A stretch of DNA of 64,000 nt from Gari tellinella (taxonomy: Eukaryota; Mollusca; Bivalvia; Cardiida; Psammobiidae): contig OV277866.1 of the NCBI GenBank assembly GCA_922989275.2, forward strand, positions 53,311,246-53,375,245, in the 5' to 3' direction. The position numbers were made by a program, and so were the translations under genes. This document shows positions 40,990-52,024 of this stretch, in pieces. Numbering within the stretch: position 1 is the first letter of the stretch; each line of letters starts with the position of its first letter. Under the pieces are notes generated by a model that was not told the DNA's origin, ran no database searches, and saw nothing but the letters and a program-made list of their open reading frames with translations.

Positions 40990-43900
40990 GTATGTACAGT
41001 GGAGAATGTCTTATTCCCCCCTTTTTTTTTAAACACAAACGCATCGCAATAAAACGTAGAAAACGACAACTCTTCGACAGTTCTAATCATTTATGTTAAT
41101 CTGAAAAGCAAACAGTTTGGAGCTAGATCAGACGTCAGATTACCCTGCATCTGACCAGGCTCCAAATTGTTTGCAATGAAAATAATAGTTTTAGCGTAAC
41201 GCGTTATTTGGGAAAGTAAAACGTCTGATCAGATTCCAAACTGTGTGCAAATAATATACTCGCACTGTCGAACTCGGCAATGGAAGGATTGAAAATGACA
41301 GTTTCTTGAAGTACATTTGCTACTTTGAAATGAGTGGGGTAATTAGATAATCAAAGTTCTTACATTTTCTACACATAGTTCTGGTACATTGCAATGATCT
41401 GAGCAGAACTCCATCAATGCTATTCAAAATGATGCAAACAGAAGTCGTCTGAACTACTATTTAGACAATGAAACAGCCTACCAAGAATGAATAAAATCGA
41501 AGAAGAGGGGACGGACAAACACATGGACAGACAATCAAATAAATAGACACTAACGACCAAACGGACAGACTGACAACGCCACGCTATAATGCGCGTTCTC
41601 TTTGAAAGTCGTTTACAAATTAAAGAGTTGTGTTATTGTGTTCGTAGAACGAACTCTAATTCTTGCCTGAATAGCAATTGCAATCTGGTTATGGTAGATT
41701 ATATTGTCTGGATTAGAACGATTCCACACATATCTTTATATGTATCTGTATCTTTAAAAATGGTTGTTTGTAAGTCATGAAGATAGACACCAACATTAGT
41801 TTGATACCATGCACATGTACTGAGATATTGAAGAATACGAGATTGCCAGTAATGGCTGCCTAAATATGCATATTCAGGACAAACAATTGCCGTGATTGTT
41901 ACTAAAATGGCTTTATCTTATTATTTATTCCTCTAAGCATAGGGATAGACACAAAAAAATATTTTGATACCATGCATAGTTTCTGAGATATTGACGAAAA
42001 CAAGATTTTCAGTAATGGCGGCCTTAATTTGCATATTGTGCGGATTGCCCAATGGTGAAAGAGTGGCATCATTCAGAATCTTAAAGAGCACACATCAGAG
42101 GTATAGAAACAGCAAAAAAACTTGTACGGACCGCATTGCAAGGTTCTCCAAAAATCAGGGTTTTGGCAACCAAACTATAACGTGGGGTCTGATCAGGCTT
42201 CAAACTGCTTGGCACTCATTTCATTTTTTCTTCATTTGCAACTTCAAAACTTTGACCTTTGCATAAAATTATACGACAATACCCCCGGCAGAGCTTTTCA
42301 AATAGGATCCTCTAACGTCTGTTGTAGTACACTTATTTGTTACCGGACATTTTCCTGTTATTTTACAGTTTTTACGGGTGTTGTGCACGTGCCGAGCATG
42401 ATATCAATTTAAGGATTTTCAATTCAATTGACGACTTCACCCTTCTTATGCCAAGTACCGTTAGGCTAACATTTACAAACTATTTTGTTCCAAATTAGAC
42501 GCGGTGTAACGCGATGTCAAGTCTAGATCAAAACGTTTTGGCATTCGTATTCAGCATTTCGTCAGTTTGAAAAGCATGCAAACAATTTTTATTTTTTGTA
42601 GCATGCGGCAATTGAGCATAATGTTGTTGTTGTTGTTGTTGGTTGGCGTACCTGTGCTTAACACTCACAGGACAGCTTTGTTGAGCCGAATTCTTCACAC
42701 TACGAATTCTTCACACCTGTGAGGAATTCGTAGGAATTTCATACGAATATGTCACACATGTGTGAATAATTCGTACTGACTCTCTCTTTTTTAAAAAAAA
42801 ATCAAATTTATTCTCGCAAACACGCCGGTTGTTCACGGTAGAGACCCGGAGCTGCCCCGGATGTGCCGGTAAAGATCCGGCATTGCTCCGGCATTCCCCG
42901 AATGATGCCGGTTCTAGTTTCCGTCCCGGTGACTCCCGTTGACCCCCGGTTGTATTAAACATTTTAAAGCATCCGGGGATGTTAGCCGGTGGCAGCCGGT
43001 GGAAGCCGTTCGACCCCGGATCGAGCCGGTCGTCCCCGGCGCCGCCAAGGTTGTACTCCCGGTGATTCCCGGCGACTGCCTGTGACTGCCGGTTTGCTAA
43101 ACCGGGATTCACCGGGGACCCAAACCGGGACAGTGAGATCGTGGCTTTATGTTGCTCACTTTCTTACATGGAACCATACTACCGATTGCCTTATCATGTA
43201 GTCCACATCATGGGCATTCAATAATAACGTGCAATACTGTGGGAGACCGAAAGGAAACCGGTGTTATCCGGTTGCCAGACGAGCGCCGGTGTAAAGACGA
43301 AATGTGTCCCCCTCTAAAGAGTGACACATGAGGACAATTTTGATGTAGAAAACTGTCCTTGGGACTTGTTTTGGCATAATACATGTAAAAAGACACAGGA
43401 GGTTAATTTTCTGAGTCGAAAAATGTCCCGGGGTCACAAATCTGAGTGGTGGGGACACTTTCGTCATTACTACGGCCGGTATAAGTTAGGCAAAAGCCGG
43501 ATGGAGACGGCCTTGCCCCACCTCTGACACGCTTGTATACGTTTGTATATTTGGTCAAAGCTTTCTCGGGTCCGATCGACGTGTAAGGTGCCCGGAATCG
43601 ACCGATTTTTAATCGATGTTGTTTCGATGACCGTCGTTGAAACTAGCTTTTAACTCTATTTTAAAATCAAACCGGGCCCAGAATTTTGTGTTCATACTAT
43701 GTTAACAGTATTTCAGTAATATCTCGAAATAAAGCTAATTGCAGATGGGAGAAGAAACCGGATGCACGTCATAAACTGTATCAGGTAAAAATTGCATCTG
43801 GGTAAAAGCACCGAATTTCCGATAGCCAGCTTGAAAAACTGAAAAAGCCCAAGTGTTCAGATTGGGATTCGAACCAACAGCAGTAAGGAGCTAAGTGAGT

Positions 43901-46877
43901 GTAAGTCATAGTCACTATGAGCACTGGACTACGGCCACGGGTCCCATCCCTCCCCATCCCGTTACGAATACCAACAATCTACCAGCATTCGGCCGGCAAC
44001 CTGTCGGTCGTTGGCCTATTATGCCTCAAAGGAAGCCGGGAACTAAACATAAACTCAACGGGACTTAAGTTTGATCAGGGGATAAAAAGGGCTGCACCTA
44101 TCCACAGATAATTCTTTGGATTTAGGTCGGCTGTTTAAGAGCGTTTTTTATCAAATCATAAAAACTGCATGTAAAAGGGTGGATAACACAGTTTTAGCGC
44201 ACCTGCTTCTTAACAATGCATCCCGAGTTCGATCCCGGGTCGTGACGGTACGTGAGAGGGTCGCCTGTCAGAAGACGTTGGTTTTCCCTAATACTGTAGT
44301 GTCATCCCACAAAACGACGCAATACACCATCTTTTGCGCTATGGAACGTGATTTGCCTAAGTTGTTAGAAGTTGTTTCATAAAGAAATGTTAAACGGAAG
44401 GTGATGGGTGAAGAATCCGTAGGTACCAACAGGTCGTTAAAAAAGGGGATACGGAAATCTCTCACTGCCATTGTGTGACATATTCGTACGAAATATTCAC
44501 ACATTGGTCACACGAGTGGAAGAATTCGTACGAATTCTTCACACGTCTGATTACGGTGTGAAGAATTCGAAGTGTGAATAATTCGGCTCAACACACAGCT
44601 TGGTACAGACATTATTGTCTGTCAAGCTGGAGGATTACGTGCATAGCTGTTTTCAATTACCTAGCCATATAGGCAGCCATGCTCCGTCTTCAGAGGATTT
44701 TAAATACCCAATAAAGGGTATAGAGCTGCTATTGAATGAGATGAAGCATATTGGCGCACTCCACTAAACCAGGCCAGTAACAGAGCCGAACATAGCTTCC
44801 CATGAGCAACTCCATTTTGACAAAGTAAAACTTTAAGGGTGCTTGATCTCGCAAAAATCCTAAAGATGATTTGAGATCGGTTCTCTCTGCTCAAAAGGAT
44901 AACAACTTTTTTCTGTTGGCCCCATTGGTTTCATTTCTTACCTATTGTGTTAGTGTGAAGTACAGTATGCCCAGTGAAACACACAACTAAGGTAAGAACT
45001 TCAGCCAAGGGCCGAATTGAGCATAATAAGGGTTAACGAGCATTTGCAAACAGTTTGGATCAATAATAAACACTTAGTAACTCAGCATTTGAGCGGATTC
45101 CGTACTGCTGACACTCGTAGCAGCATTTAAGTAGTCATAATGCCTAAACTTTGCGTTTGAGAATAAATGTAGATAACAATTTAAAACCAGAAGCCATTCG
45201 CCCCGGACATTTTGTTATTCGTCCTCGCGAATCAGTCTTCTTACCGTTGTTTCCGGACATTTTTAAAGCGAAACTCGTACTGTATCTATTACTTGCAGAC
45301 AATACATTTGAAAAGATGTAACATTTTATTTGCGAAAGGGGTAAGGAAGACAATTAGATTTGTCAGTGGTAAAGTTAAACGGACCACTTGTGTTTCTTTC
45401 AGCTGATACCAAAATGTGCAAGCTATCAGATGGACAATTACTAGCCATTGGCAATACCATAGAAATACCATCCACGTGTACGAGGTGCTCGTGCTTGAGT
45501 TTTGGCACAAATGGTGAACATGTGCTCACATGCTGCGGGTAAGAACGATTTCTGGACACAGTGGCGAAGGCGTTACTCCTTTCCGTTTGAATTAAATTAA
45601 TGAAATTAAACGCCAAAATAACCGCATCCCATTAATAGCCCTTAGCCTTAGGTATGTCGACAATCAAATTGTAATGACTTGTAAACAGTAATATAATTTT
45701 CTTTAATCGTGGTTTCGTAAAGAAATGTCAAATTGCTTTCAGAGTTTTCAGCCTCTTAAACCCTTTGGACTACATGTATAGTCACATATAATTGCGTCAT
45801 TTTCTAACAGTGTACTTGTAAAAAGTACACTTGTCCTATGCAAACAGTGAAAACCATGGTTAAGAGCCCTCTGATGAGGGTATGCACTGTTTGTTGTATT
45901 GGAATTAGTTATAAAAATCAACCCTGAATACATGTTTTCAAAAATGGACTAGACACAATTGGAAACTAGAGTTGTCCATTTGAAGTATAACCCTTTACCC
46001 CATAGCTTGTTTTTAGTTTTGAAGACAGGTGACTACTTAAAGCCGGTTGAAAGTAAAATATAATCTGCCTTAAGGCGCATTCTGCTTTTCTTTCTCTGAT
46101 GAGGGTATGCACTGTTTGTTGTATTGGAATTAGTTATAAAAATCAACCCTGAATACATGTATTCAAAAATGGACTAGACACAATTGGAAACTAGAGTTGT
46201 CCATTTGAAGTATAACCCTTTACCCCATAGCTTGTTTTTAGTTTTGAAGACAGGTGACTACTTAAAGCCGGTTGAAAGTAAAATATAATCTGCCTTAAGG
46301 CGCATTCTGCTTTTCTCTCAGCCTTCTTTAAACTACAATCTGCTAGGCTATAGAACATATTTCTTATGATATATGTTCACGACTGTGTAAATTTGAACTG
46401 TTTTCTTCAGTGGAGGAATAAATGGAATGCACTTAAAAGCGTTTCTATTGCAGAATGGGATAATGGAGAAGAGGGTTAAGTTTGCTGTAGAGGTTTTACT
46501 GTATAGCTATAATGGAGAAAACGTTTTTCTTTCCAAATAAACGCGTTTACGCTCAAACTATATTTTCCAGTGCAAACAGTTTGGCGCCTGATCAGACGCC
46601 GGGTAATCCGGCGTCTGATCAGGCTCCGAACTGTTTGCCACTCAGATTAAAATAGATAGTCAGAATTGTCGAAAAGTTGTCATTTTCGTTACGTTTGCGT
46701 TGAAACGGGAAAGAATAACGTTTTCTCCACCTATGTATAAAGTAATTTATTCGTTTGTTTAGGTATGGTATACACGCCGGCGTGATGCAGGGACCGCCGG
46801 GATGTAAGATAGTGGCTGACACCGACGGCTGCACACCCAAAATAGTCAAGATCACCGACGAAAGCAAACTCTGTTAG
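40908..46877 (+). CDS. Secreted beta-microseminoprotein (MSMB/PSP94)-like protein, 3 exons
   Basis: Exons 40908-40989, 45403-45538 and 46763-46877 join in phase (1, then 2) with GT/AG borders and encode 110 residues. Residues 1-17 (MKCILFTLVLVMFIGDS) are a signal peptide. The mature part has ten cysteines, at 21, 33, 53, 56, 58, 71, 72, 87, 96 and 110. This includes the C-x2-C-x-C and CC clusters and the C-terminal GC..GC..C spacing of the beta-microseminoprotein family. Members are small, disulfide-rich secreted proteins; molluscan relatives are usually expressed in haemocytes or mucus and have been proposed to act in defence, which is inference here. It stops at TAG 46875-46877. Introns of 4.4 and 1.2 kb are MITE-rich. 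Confidence 0.82.
40997..41224. mobile_element. Family B MITE, copy 8, right end replaced
   Basis: TA plus CAGTGGAGAATGTCTTATTC is the left end, and the hairpin is at 41109-41173. Near the right end GGGAAAGTAAAACGTCT switches to GATCAGATTCCAAACTGTGT, the right arm of another class 1 hairpin. The junction uses the shared CGTCT. It lies at the 5' edge of intron 1 of the MSMB-like gene. Confidence 0.7.
41225..41760. other. Intronic stretch, mostly unrecognised
   Basis: Apart from a right-arm hairpin fragment at its start and a tract of short GACAGACAA-type repeats around 41510-41580, nothing is recognised. It is in intron 1 of the MSMB-like gene. Confidence 0.4.
41768..42181. mobile_element. Solo arm of the foldback element
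   Basis: Units ATAGACACCAACATTAGTTT, GTAATGGCTGCCTAAATATG and the tip (AGAGCACACATCAGAGGTAT, GGCAACCAAACTATAA) match the right arm 14400-14985 in the same orientation. The inner part and the second arm are absent. A right-half class 1 hairpin follows at 42183-42225. Confidence 0.7.
42478..42550. repeat. Class 1 hairpin remnant
   Basis: CAAACTATTTTGTTCCAAAT, GACGCGGTGTAACGCGATGT and GATCAAAACGTTTTG retain the layout with many changes. Confidence 0.4.
42672..44594. mobile_element. 1.9-kb inverted-repeat element rich in CCGG words
   Basis: The left end TGTTGAGCCGAATTCTTCAC and right end AGTGTGAATAATTCGGCTCA + ACA are complements. Flanks GACAGCTT and CACAGCTT suggest an 8-bp target duplication with one change. 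Subterminal zones repeat GAATTCTTCACAC / GTGTGAAGAATTC palindromes. The interior has two blocks (42830-43130, 43250-43500) dense in CCCGG/CCGG words. Two tRNA-like heads lie inside, at about 43860-43940 (minus) and 44170-44250. No transposase frame is recognised. The superfamily is uncertain. Confidence 0.6.
44170..44300 (+). repeat. tRNA-like SINE head inside the CCGG-rich element
   Basis: GAGTTCGATCCCGGG (box B) follows TTTTAGCGCACCTGCTTC, then ACGTGAGAGGGTCGCC, a layout typical of tRNA-derived SINEs. Confidence 0.4.
45035..45115. repeat. Decayed class 1 hairpin
   Basis: GCAAACAGTTTGGATCAATA remains as the left arm. The rest (ACACTTAGTAACTCAGCATT) is eroded. It lies about 300 bases upstream of MSMB-like exon 2. 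Confidence 0.4.
45403..45538 (+). CDS. MSMB-like exon 2 (central cysteine cluster)
   Basis: Acceptor TTTCTTTCAG ends at 45402 and donor GTAAGA follows 45538. The exon encodes DTKMCKLSDGQLLAIGN through STCTRCSC and HVLTCCG, six of the ten mature cysteines. Confidence 0.82.
45765..45990. mobile_element. Family C MITE, degenerate, fused to D sequence
   Basis: CACTTGTCCTATGCAAACAG and GTTGTCCATTTGAAGTATAA are C landmarks. The hairpin at 45838-45895 is shortened (AGAGCCCTCTGATGAGGG). It runs directly into a D left part (CCCTTTACCCCATAGC). Confidence 0.5.
45869..46318. repeat. 225-bp tandem duplication across two MITE halves
   Basis: Units 45869-46093 and 46094-46318 are almost identical. Each contains the right half of a C element and the left half of a D element (CTCTGATGAGGGTATGCACT to GGCGCATTCTGCTTTTCT). 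The D right half follows only after the second unit. Confidence 0.82.
46510..46730 (+). mobile_element. Family B MITE, copy 9, next to MSMB-like exon 3
   Basis: AATGGAGAAAACGTTTTTCT and CGTTTTCTCCAC ends. The hairpin 46573-46637 (GCGCCTGATCAGACGCCGGG) is nearly perfect. It ends 32 bases before the last exon, so it contributes the region where a branch point would lie. Confidence 0.75.
46763..46877 (+). CDS. MSMB-like exon 3 (C-terminus)
   Basis: Acceptor TTTGTTTAG ends at 46762. The split glycine codon joins exon 2 and the rest encodes YGIHAGVMQGPPGCKIVADT, then DGCTPKIVKITDESKLC and TAG. A family B MITE ends 32 bases upstream of the exon. Confidence 0.82.
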
Positions 46878-47159
46878 ACATATTATATACCAGCGACGTT
46901 AACGAAATCGCTAAATGTAACAAGGAATATATTAAACCAGCGTGTTTAAAAGTCTTATTGTTTGACTTAACATTCATTGAAGAGTTCGTTATCGGGTTTA
47001 TAAAGGTTATTTAACCCATTTTAGCCTGGTGTCTATTTCGTGGCGTCTCATCACTGTTTGCTATAAGATATGAAAAGATGTCCGGTATTGAAAAAATACA
47101 GTGTCCTTATATCACCCTTATAAATCTATAATGAAATCTTCCAACAAGCGCAAAGGGAG

Positions 47160-47425
47160 AGTTCATTGGAATTTCCAGGCGCACATGGGTTAAAGACATC
47201 TCCTGACGACCTTTTGGTCATAACGCCTTGCCAGATTATTTACTGTCAATTTCCTTGCACAAAGCATGGGTCTTGTGCATATTGAACCATTGAAGCGTCT
47301 TGTGTGAGACTCTACCTTTATATTTGATAGTTTGGTTAGAAATAACCATTGAAAATCACTAGAGCATGAGTATAATCTGGTAAACTGCATGTGATTTGAC
47401 AGTTACATTGACACCTCCAGAACAA
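47160..47425. repeat. Dispersed repeat M, copy 1
   Basis: TTAAAGACATCTCCTGACGA through GATAGTTTGGTTAGAAATAA and GAGCATGAGTATAATCTGG matches 58477-58675 with about 85-90% identity by eye. No ends or coding sense seen. Confidence 0.65.
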
Positions 47426-47890
47426 TAGACCTTTCTCAAATTGTATGCATGCCTGAGATTCCATTACCAGAACGAGGCTAGTAGTGCAAGCAATTGACCA
47501 GTCAGTATGGCCACTGTGTGTATCAAAGTGCATATCGTTTTCTAGATATGATGCTAGCTTAAGTTTTCACAGATTCTCAAAGTCAGCAGCTGTAAAAACT
47601 GGGTTGTAAAATAAAGAAGAGATGATGGTTCATTTTCCAAGGTTAAACAGTTTTATTAGTACCATGCTTAAAGAAACGATTGAATGTCATGAGACACCAT
47701 AATAAGTTAACATGTATATTATTTGGAATTTCAGACATCATAAGATACATAATTATAATGAATTTGAACATACCTGAATATAAGCATAAGTTTTATCAAG
47801 GTAAAATCGTATTTCTTTTTACGTTAATTTTTAAACATATGCATTTCAATAGTAGAACATTAATACCATATTTATTCTAATTAACAACTT

Positions 47891-48142
47891 TCAGATTACT
47901 GGTTCATCATTGGTTTCCTCCAAATACTTAAAGACAGGATATTTGAAATGGACACCAGTGTTGAAAACATTAAAGAAATGATCTGTATCAACAGCATTTG
48001 ACTGGTCTAAGGAAAAACAAGCTAGACGTTTATTAAACAATAAAATGATATCATTAGATCCTGTTATCAAGCAGACATCAACATTAAGGTAAACTTGCAG
48101 AAGAGAGTCTATTTTAACATTTAAACCGCCTTTGACATTCAC
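47891..48142 (-). CDS. Possible terminal exon of an unidentified minus-strand gene
   Basis: An 83-residue frame reads like protein (LLQVYLNVDVCLITGSNDII, FFNVFNTGVHFKYPVFKYLE). On its strand it is preceded by an acceptor-like TTTTTTTGTAGTATATAG and followed ~20 bases after the stop by AATAAA. I recognise no family and no upstream exon, so it may be part of a decayed mobile element. Confidence 0.25.
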   Translation of the reverse strand: MNVKGGLNVKIDSLLQVYLNVDVCLITGSNDIILLFNKRLACFSLDQSNAVDTDHFFNVFNTGVHFKYPVFKYLEETNDEPVI

Positions 48143-48900
48143 CTATATACTACAAAAAAACTAAGATCAATGTAAATTGACAATAGCTATTTGTATGATA
48201 TTAATTTATTTAAAAAAATGAATAAAATAAAAATGTTGTTCATGTTTCATTTTAATGAAGCCCCAGAATCTGCTCAAGACGATATGGAGACATCAACCCA
48301 GACTTCAAATCCATGTGAATTTTAAAGAACCTTTTGGACAGGAAAAAACAGGAATTTGAAAATTTAAATTCACAGATTGCAATAGAGCGTTTTCAAATCA
48401 ACAGATTTTCAAAGATAATACCTTGACAATTTTTCTTACTGGATTCAATTGGTATTTAATTTTTATTGCATTGTTAAATGTTTTATTAAGCCAACTACTC
48501 AGAATATGCTGGTTTGTCCATTTACATTAAGCAACTAAAGCAAACTGGTCATATAAAATTATAAAATAAATAAATTACACTTTGTTACAATATAATATTA
48601 TGTTTCTAATAAAACTTACAGCTAGAGGTCCGATATGGTGTTTCATTCTTTTTCTGTGAGAGAAGCATTCCCTGGTCACCACTGATTTGTTATGAATTTT
48701 GCGATTTGGAGAGCATGTATTAGAATAAATATGGTAGTTATGTTGGAGGAGAAAGTTAAATAAGCAGGTCTATATGCTGGTGGTTCCTCAATGGACTGAG
48801 GAAAAGTCTTTAAAGGCACTTCATTGTTTGACAATATTTAGAAAAAAATATCCGATAAAATAGCAATCAGCGTAGGTCCCAGTGAAACGCAACACTTGTG
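48142..48900. other. AT-rich stretch, unassigned
   Basis: Near 48790, CCTCAATGGACTGAGGAAAAG is shared with 58757-58777, so another dispersed repeat is present. On the + strand 48259-48325 reads EAPESAQDDMETSTQTSNP before a stop, possibly a coding remnant, but nothing supports it. Confidence 0.3.
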
Positions 48901-48923
48901 GTGTCTCGTCTGGGTCTATACGG

Positions 48924-48993
48924 TAATAATAATAATAATAAAAGTAATAATAATATTGATAATAATAATAATAATGATAATAATAATAATGTA
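48924..48993. repeat. AAT/TAA microsatellite
   Basis: About 70 bases of TAA trinucleotides are broken by GAT and AGT variants. Asn-rich, Tyr-rich and Leu-rich frames here are translations of the repeat. Confidence 0.9.
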
Positions 48994-49565
48994 GACCGGG
49001 GTTCAATTAGGAACAACTCCCAAGCAAGTTCTTTGTTGTTTATTAGGCGTAATATTATAAAAAGTCTGCAACATGAAATGGAAATGGTAAATACTAATTC
49101 AAGTAAATTCATGACAATGGCAGAAATTTAGAATTACAAAACGTAGCCGCGAAATACCGAAACAGAATAAATTAAGCCAAATACATTTCAAAGACGACTC
49201 TACTCAGTACTCACCAGACACTCGGGATAAATAGTAATGCAAATTGCTGTCGTGAGACAGTAAATTAAACTATACACAGCAAAACTGCTAAGTACCCCAA
49301 CATAAATATCATTTGTGTTTTGAATCAAATAAATTTTGTTAACTCGCCAAAACTTTATAAAAAACGTCAAAAACGCCAAAACGTGTGTATGGAGATTCCT
49401 GGTCGACTGAAACCGGTTTTAGTCGTGTGCATTAAGCCGTTTCGTGTAGCCGCTACACAGGCTCGAACCTGGGTAAGTAGCACGGGCAGCACGGGCTGTG
49501 TTATGTTTCACAATTTTCACTTGAAAATTTAACGCGTTGACTTCGACAGTTGAAAAAAACAAAAA

Positions 49566-49868
49566 ATGGGTCGGATGTCTCTTGAGGAACGAGGTAGATC
49601 CATAGGACTTTTACAGAGCGGGCTGACCCACGCTGAGGTAATTGAAAACCTCTTTCATTTAAACATCTTCATCACTTTTCTTTCTCTGTTATGGTATGAT
49701 ACCAGCATTATCTGCCCCAGTAGAGAACTTTTCATCAATTTTTGCTAGCCGACGCAATCAATGATCAAGCTTCTGGCAAGGTATCGCAGAACCGGAAGTG
49801 TAGCAGATGAACAAAGACGTCCGCGATACGTTGGTACAGCATCATCTGGAATTGCATCACGTCTATGA
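49566..49868 (+). pseudogene. Tc1-like transposase N-terminal fragment
   Basis: MGRMSLEERGRSIGLLQSGLTHAE resembles the first helix-turn-helix of Tc1/mariner transposases. After ~110 unrelated bases (49636-49748, starting GTAATT and ending TGCTAG, so an insertion or decayed intron), QSMIKLLARYRRTGSVADEQ continues the same domain and ends at a stop at 49866-49868. The DDE catalytic domain is absent. It may be kin to the source of the TA-targeting MITEs, but nothing links them. Confidence 0.6.
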
Positions 49869-50560
49869 GGGCTCGGTGCATGGCTGAAGTGAGAGCTAAT
49901 GGTGGTCATACACATTATTGACATTGCTCCAAAAATGTAACTTTTTGATTTGCACTATGCTTTGTTTTTCAACGTATAAGAGCATCATTTTCTCATAAAC
50001 ATTGTTATATTTTTCATAAGATAATTAAAAATGTTTATATTTCATAAATCTGAAAAGCCCTTTACGTAATCACGATCCTTGAAAAAGAAAATTGCAACAT
50101 AGTCCCTGGAGTACTTAGCAATTATCAATACTAGATAAATATCAAAATGACCATGATGTTACCATCAGCTGGTCTGGAGCGCACTGAGTATAGACGGTTG
50201 AGACATGTAGAAAGAAGACATAAAGCTCATGCAGATCGTGTGTAGGAGTTAGTTCGTGCATCTCAACTATCTCTCTATATATATCATGCTCTCATACACT
50301 GATGTATACTTGGTATGTGGAGATATACATGAATATAAAACAATGTAAAGCAGATGACAATATGGAACCCTGGTTTCACATAACTAAAGCAGACTGCACT
50401 TTAGCAATATGAAACCCTGGTTACAATAATAAGACTTTATTTAAAGGGAGAGTTCGTTTGATAAAACAATCTTCAATGTGGCCCTCAACATAATTATATA
50501 CAAGTACATAAAATATTGAGGATTTCGAAAAGCATTTCATACTAACATACATGTATAATT

Positions 50561-50764
50561 AACCCTTTCATTGTCAATGGCGCTTTAAAACGCGTTTGTA
50601 AACAATTTGGGTCCTGATCAGACACCGCGTAATGATATCTATTAAGTCATACAACCTTAAATCTATCTTTGAAACGTGCCTTGCCGACAACAATAATAAA
50701 GCAGACGACAAAAAATCGGTGACGTGGTAAAAATCTCCCGAATAATTTGATTATGAAAGGGTTA
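50561..50764. mobile_element. Family A MITE with left hairpin arm only
   Basis: TTAACCCTTTCATTGTCAAT and TGATTATGAAAGGGTTA are clear TTAA ends. The left arm (AAACAATTTGGGTCCTGATC, CACCGCGTAATG) passes straight into right-flank sequence (ATCTATTAAGTCATACAACC). The right arm has been lost at the apex. Confidence 0.65.
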
Positions 50765-51433
50765 CCAACAATGGTTTGCTAGTGTGTATGAGTATTTCAA
50801 ATTGGAAAGGAATTGAACACAGAACAAAACAAATCTGGTCTTTTTTATATGCCTAAATTTGACAACAAAGAGGCATGCCTCTGCCAAAAATAGTCGTACA
50901 CGTCTAAAACGCGATCTTGTCCGAGCTATTGTGGTAAGGAAAATTTGTAGAGTAAGTCAATGAATGAAGGTTATGCCCCTATTCCACACCGACTACGAAT
51001 CCCACGAATCGCTACAAATTGGAAAACTCTAGGATTCGTAGATGATTCGTAACAAATTTGTGGAATTCTTACCTGATTCGTAGTCAATTCTTGCAATTCG
51101 TGGGCGGTCGGGGATTCGTGGCAAAACTTTTGAGCTGTTCAAAGTTTTGGCCAAGATCTCCACGAATGGAATAATTGGTAGTTAATTCGTAACAAATTCG
51201 TAGCGCATTCGTAGGATTCGTAGCTGATTCGTAGGATTCGTAAACGGCTTTTTTGGCGTTCGTGGTATTCTTAACTCATTCGTGGGATTCGTGAGTACTA
51301 GTTTGATACCTTTCTCCTGTAGCCAGGAGTCTGAGAGTCAATGCCAGCTTCACTCCGGCATATATATTTGGTCTCACGTGAGCGTCCCTCCTCTTTATGG
51401 ATGACTGACCTATAATCCTGGCATTCATACATA

Positions 51434-51793
51434 CAGCGCTCGCTCTCTACAACGACACCCAATGGGACACACATAATATGTTCGTAGGGGGTCGTTATAG
51501 GGAGGAAAACTTAAGACATGGTTTACATTTGCAAGCAGCTTGAATTAAGATCAGATGCCGAGTGACACGGTGTCTTATCTGGATTCAAGTTGTTTGTCAC
51601 TCGTCATTTTGGTGTTTTTTCTATCAAAATATCCAATATGTAAATTTGAGAAAACCAGCAGACGACAATTTTAATCAGGCGATATTGCAACAGCAAGAAT
51701 GTTAAACGTAATTGTCATGTTTGGGGAACTGCCGCAAGGGTTGTTGTACGGAGGGGTCGTTATTGGGAGGGTCGTTGTGGAGAGGGAACACTG
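51434..51793 (+). mobile_element. Family F MITE nested in the 2.7-kb element
   Basis: CAGCGCTCGCTCTCTACAAC and GAGAGGGAACACTG ends. The hairpin 51532-51596 (CAAGCAGCTTGAATTAAGAT) has a partly diverged apex. The F words GCAGACGACAATTTTAATCA are intact and serve as the empty-site reference for element K. Confidence 0.68.
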
Positions 51794-52024
51794 AAGTTGG
51801 TAAAGGTATTCTCATCTTCCACACTAAGCTGATGTTCTAGCCATCTAGCTGGAGTCAGCCAATATCTAACCCACCACCTTGTGGATCTTCCCCTTCTTCT
51901 TCGGAGTATCTCCTTGCAATTAGCATGCAGCTAGCGTTGATACGCCAGTTCCAAATCCAGTGCTACTGCTGCTCTATCTTAAAAGTCCATTTCTAGGCTG
52001 ATGCCCGAATTGAAACGGGAACTA

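Noticed and set aside
43321..43527. Short frames in the CCGG-rich element as genes
   Set aside because: They follow the repeated CCGG words and are overlapped by frames on both strands.
48821..49131. Tyr-, Leu- and Asn-rich frames
   Set aside because: They are translations of the AAT/TAA microsatellite.
50140..50260. Frame reading TEYRRLRHVERRHKAHADRV downstream of the Tc1-like fragment
   Set aside because: Too short, and it cannot be joined to the Tc1 fragment in any reading; no motif recognised.
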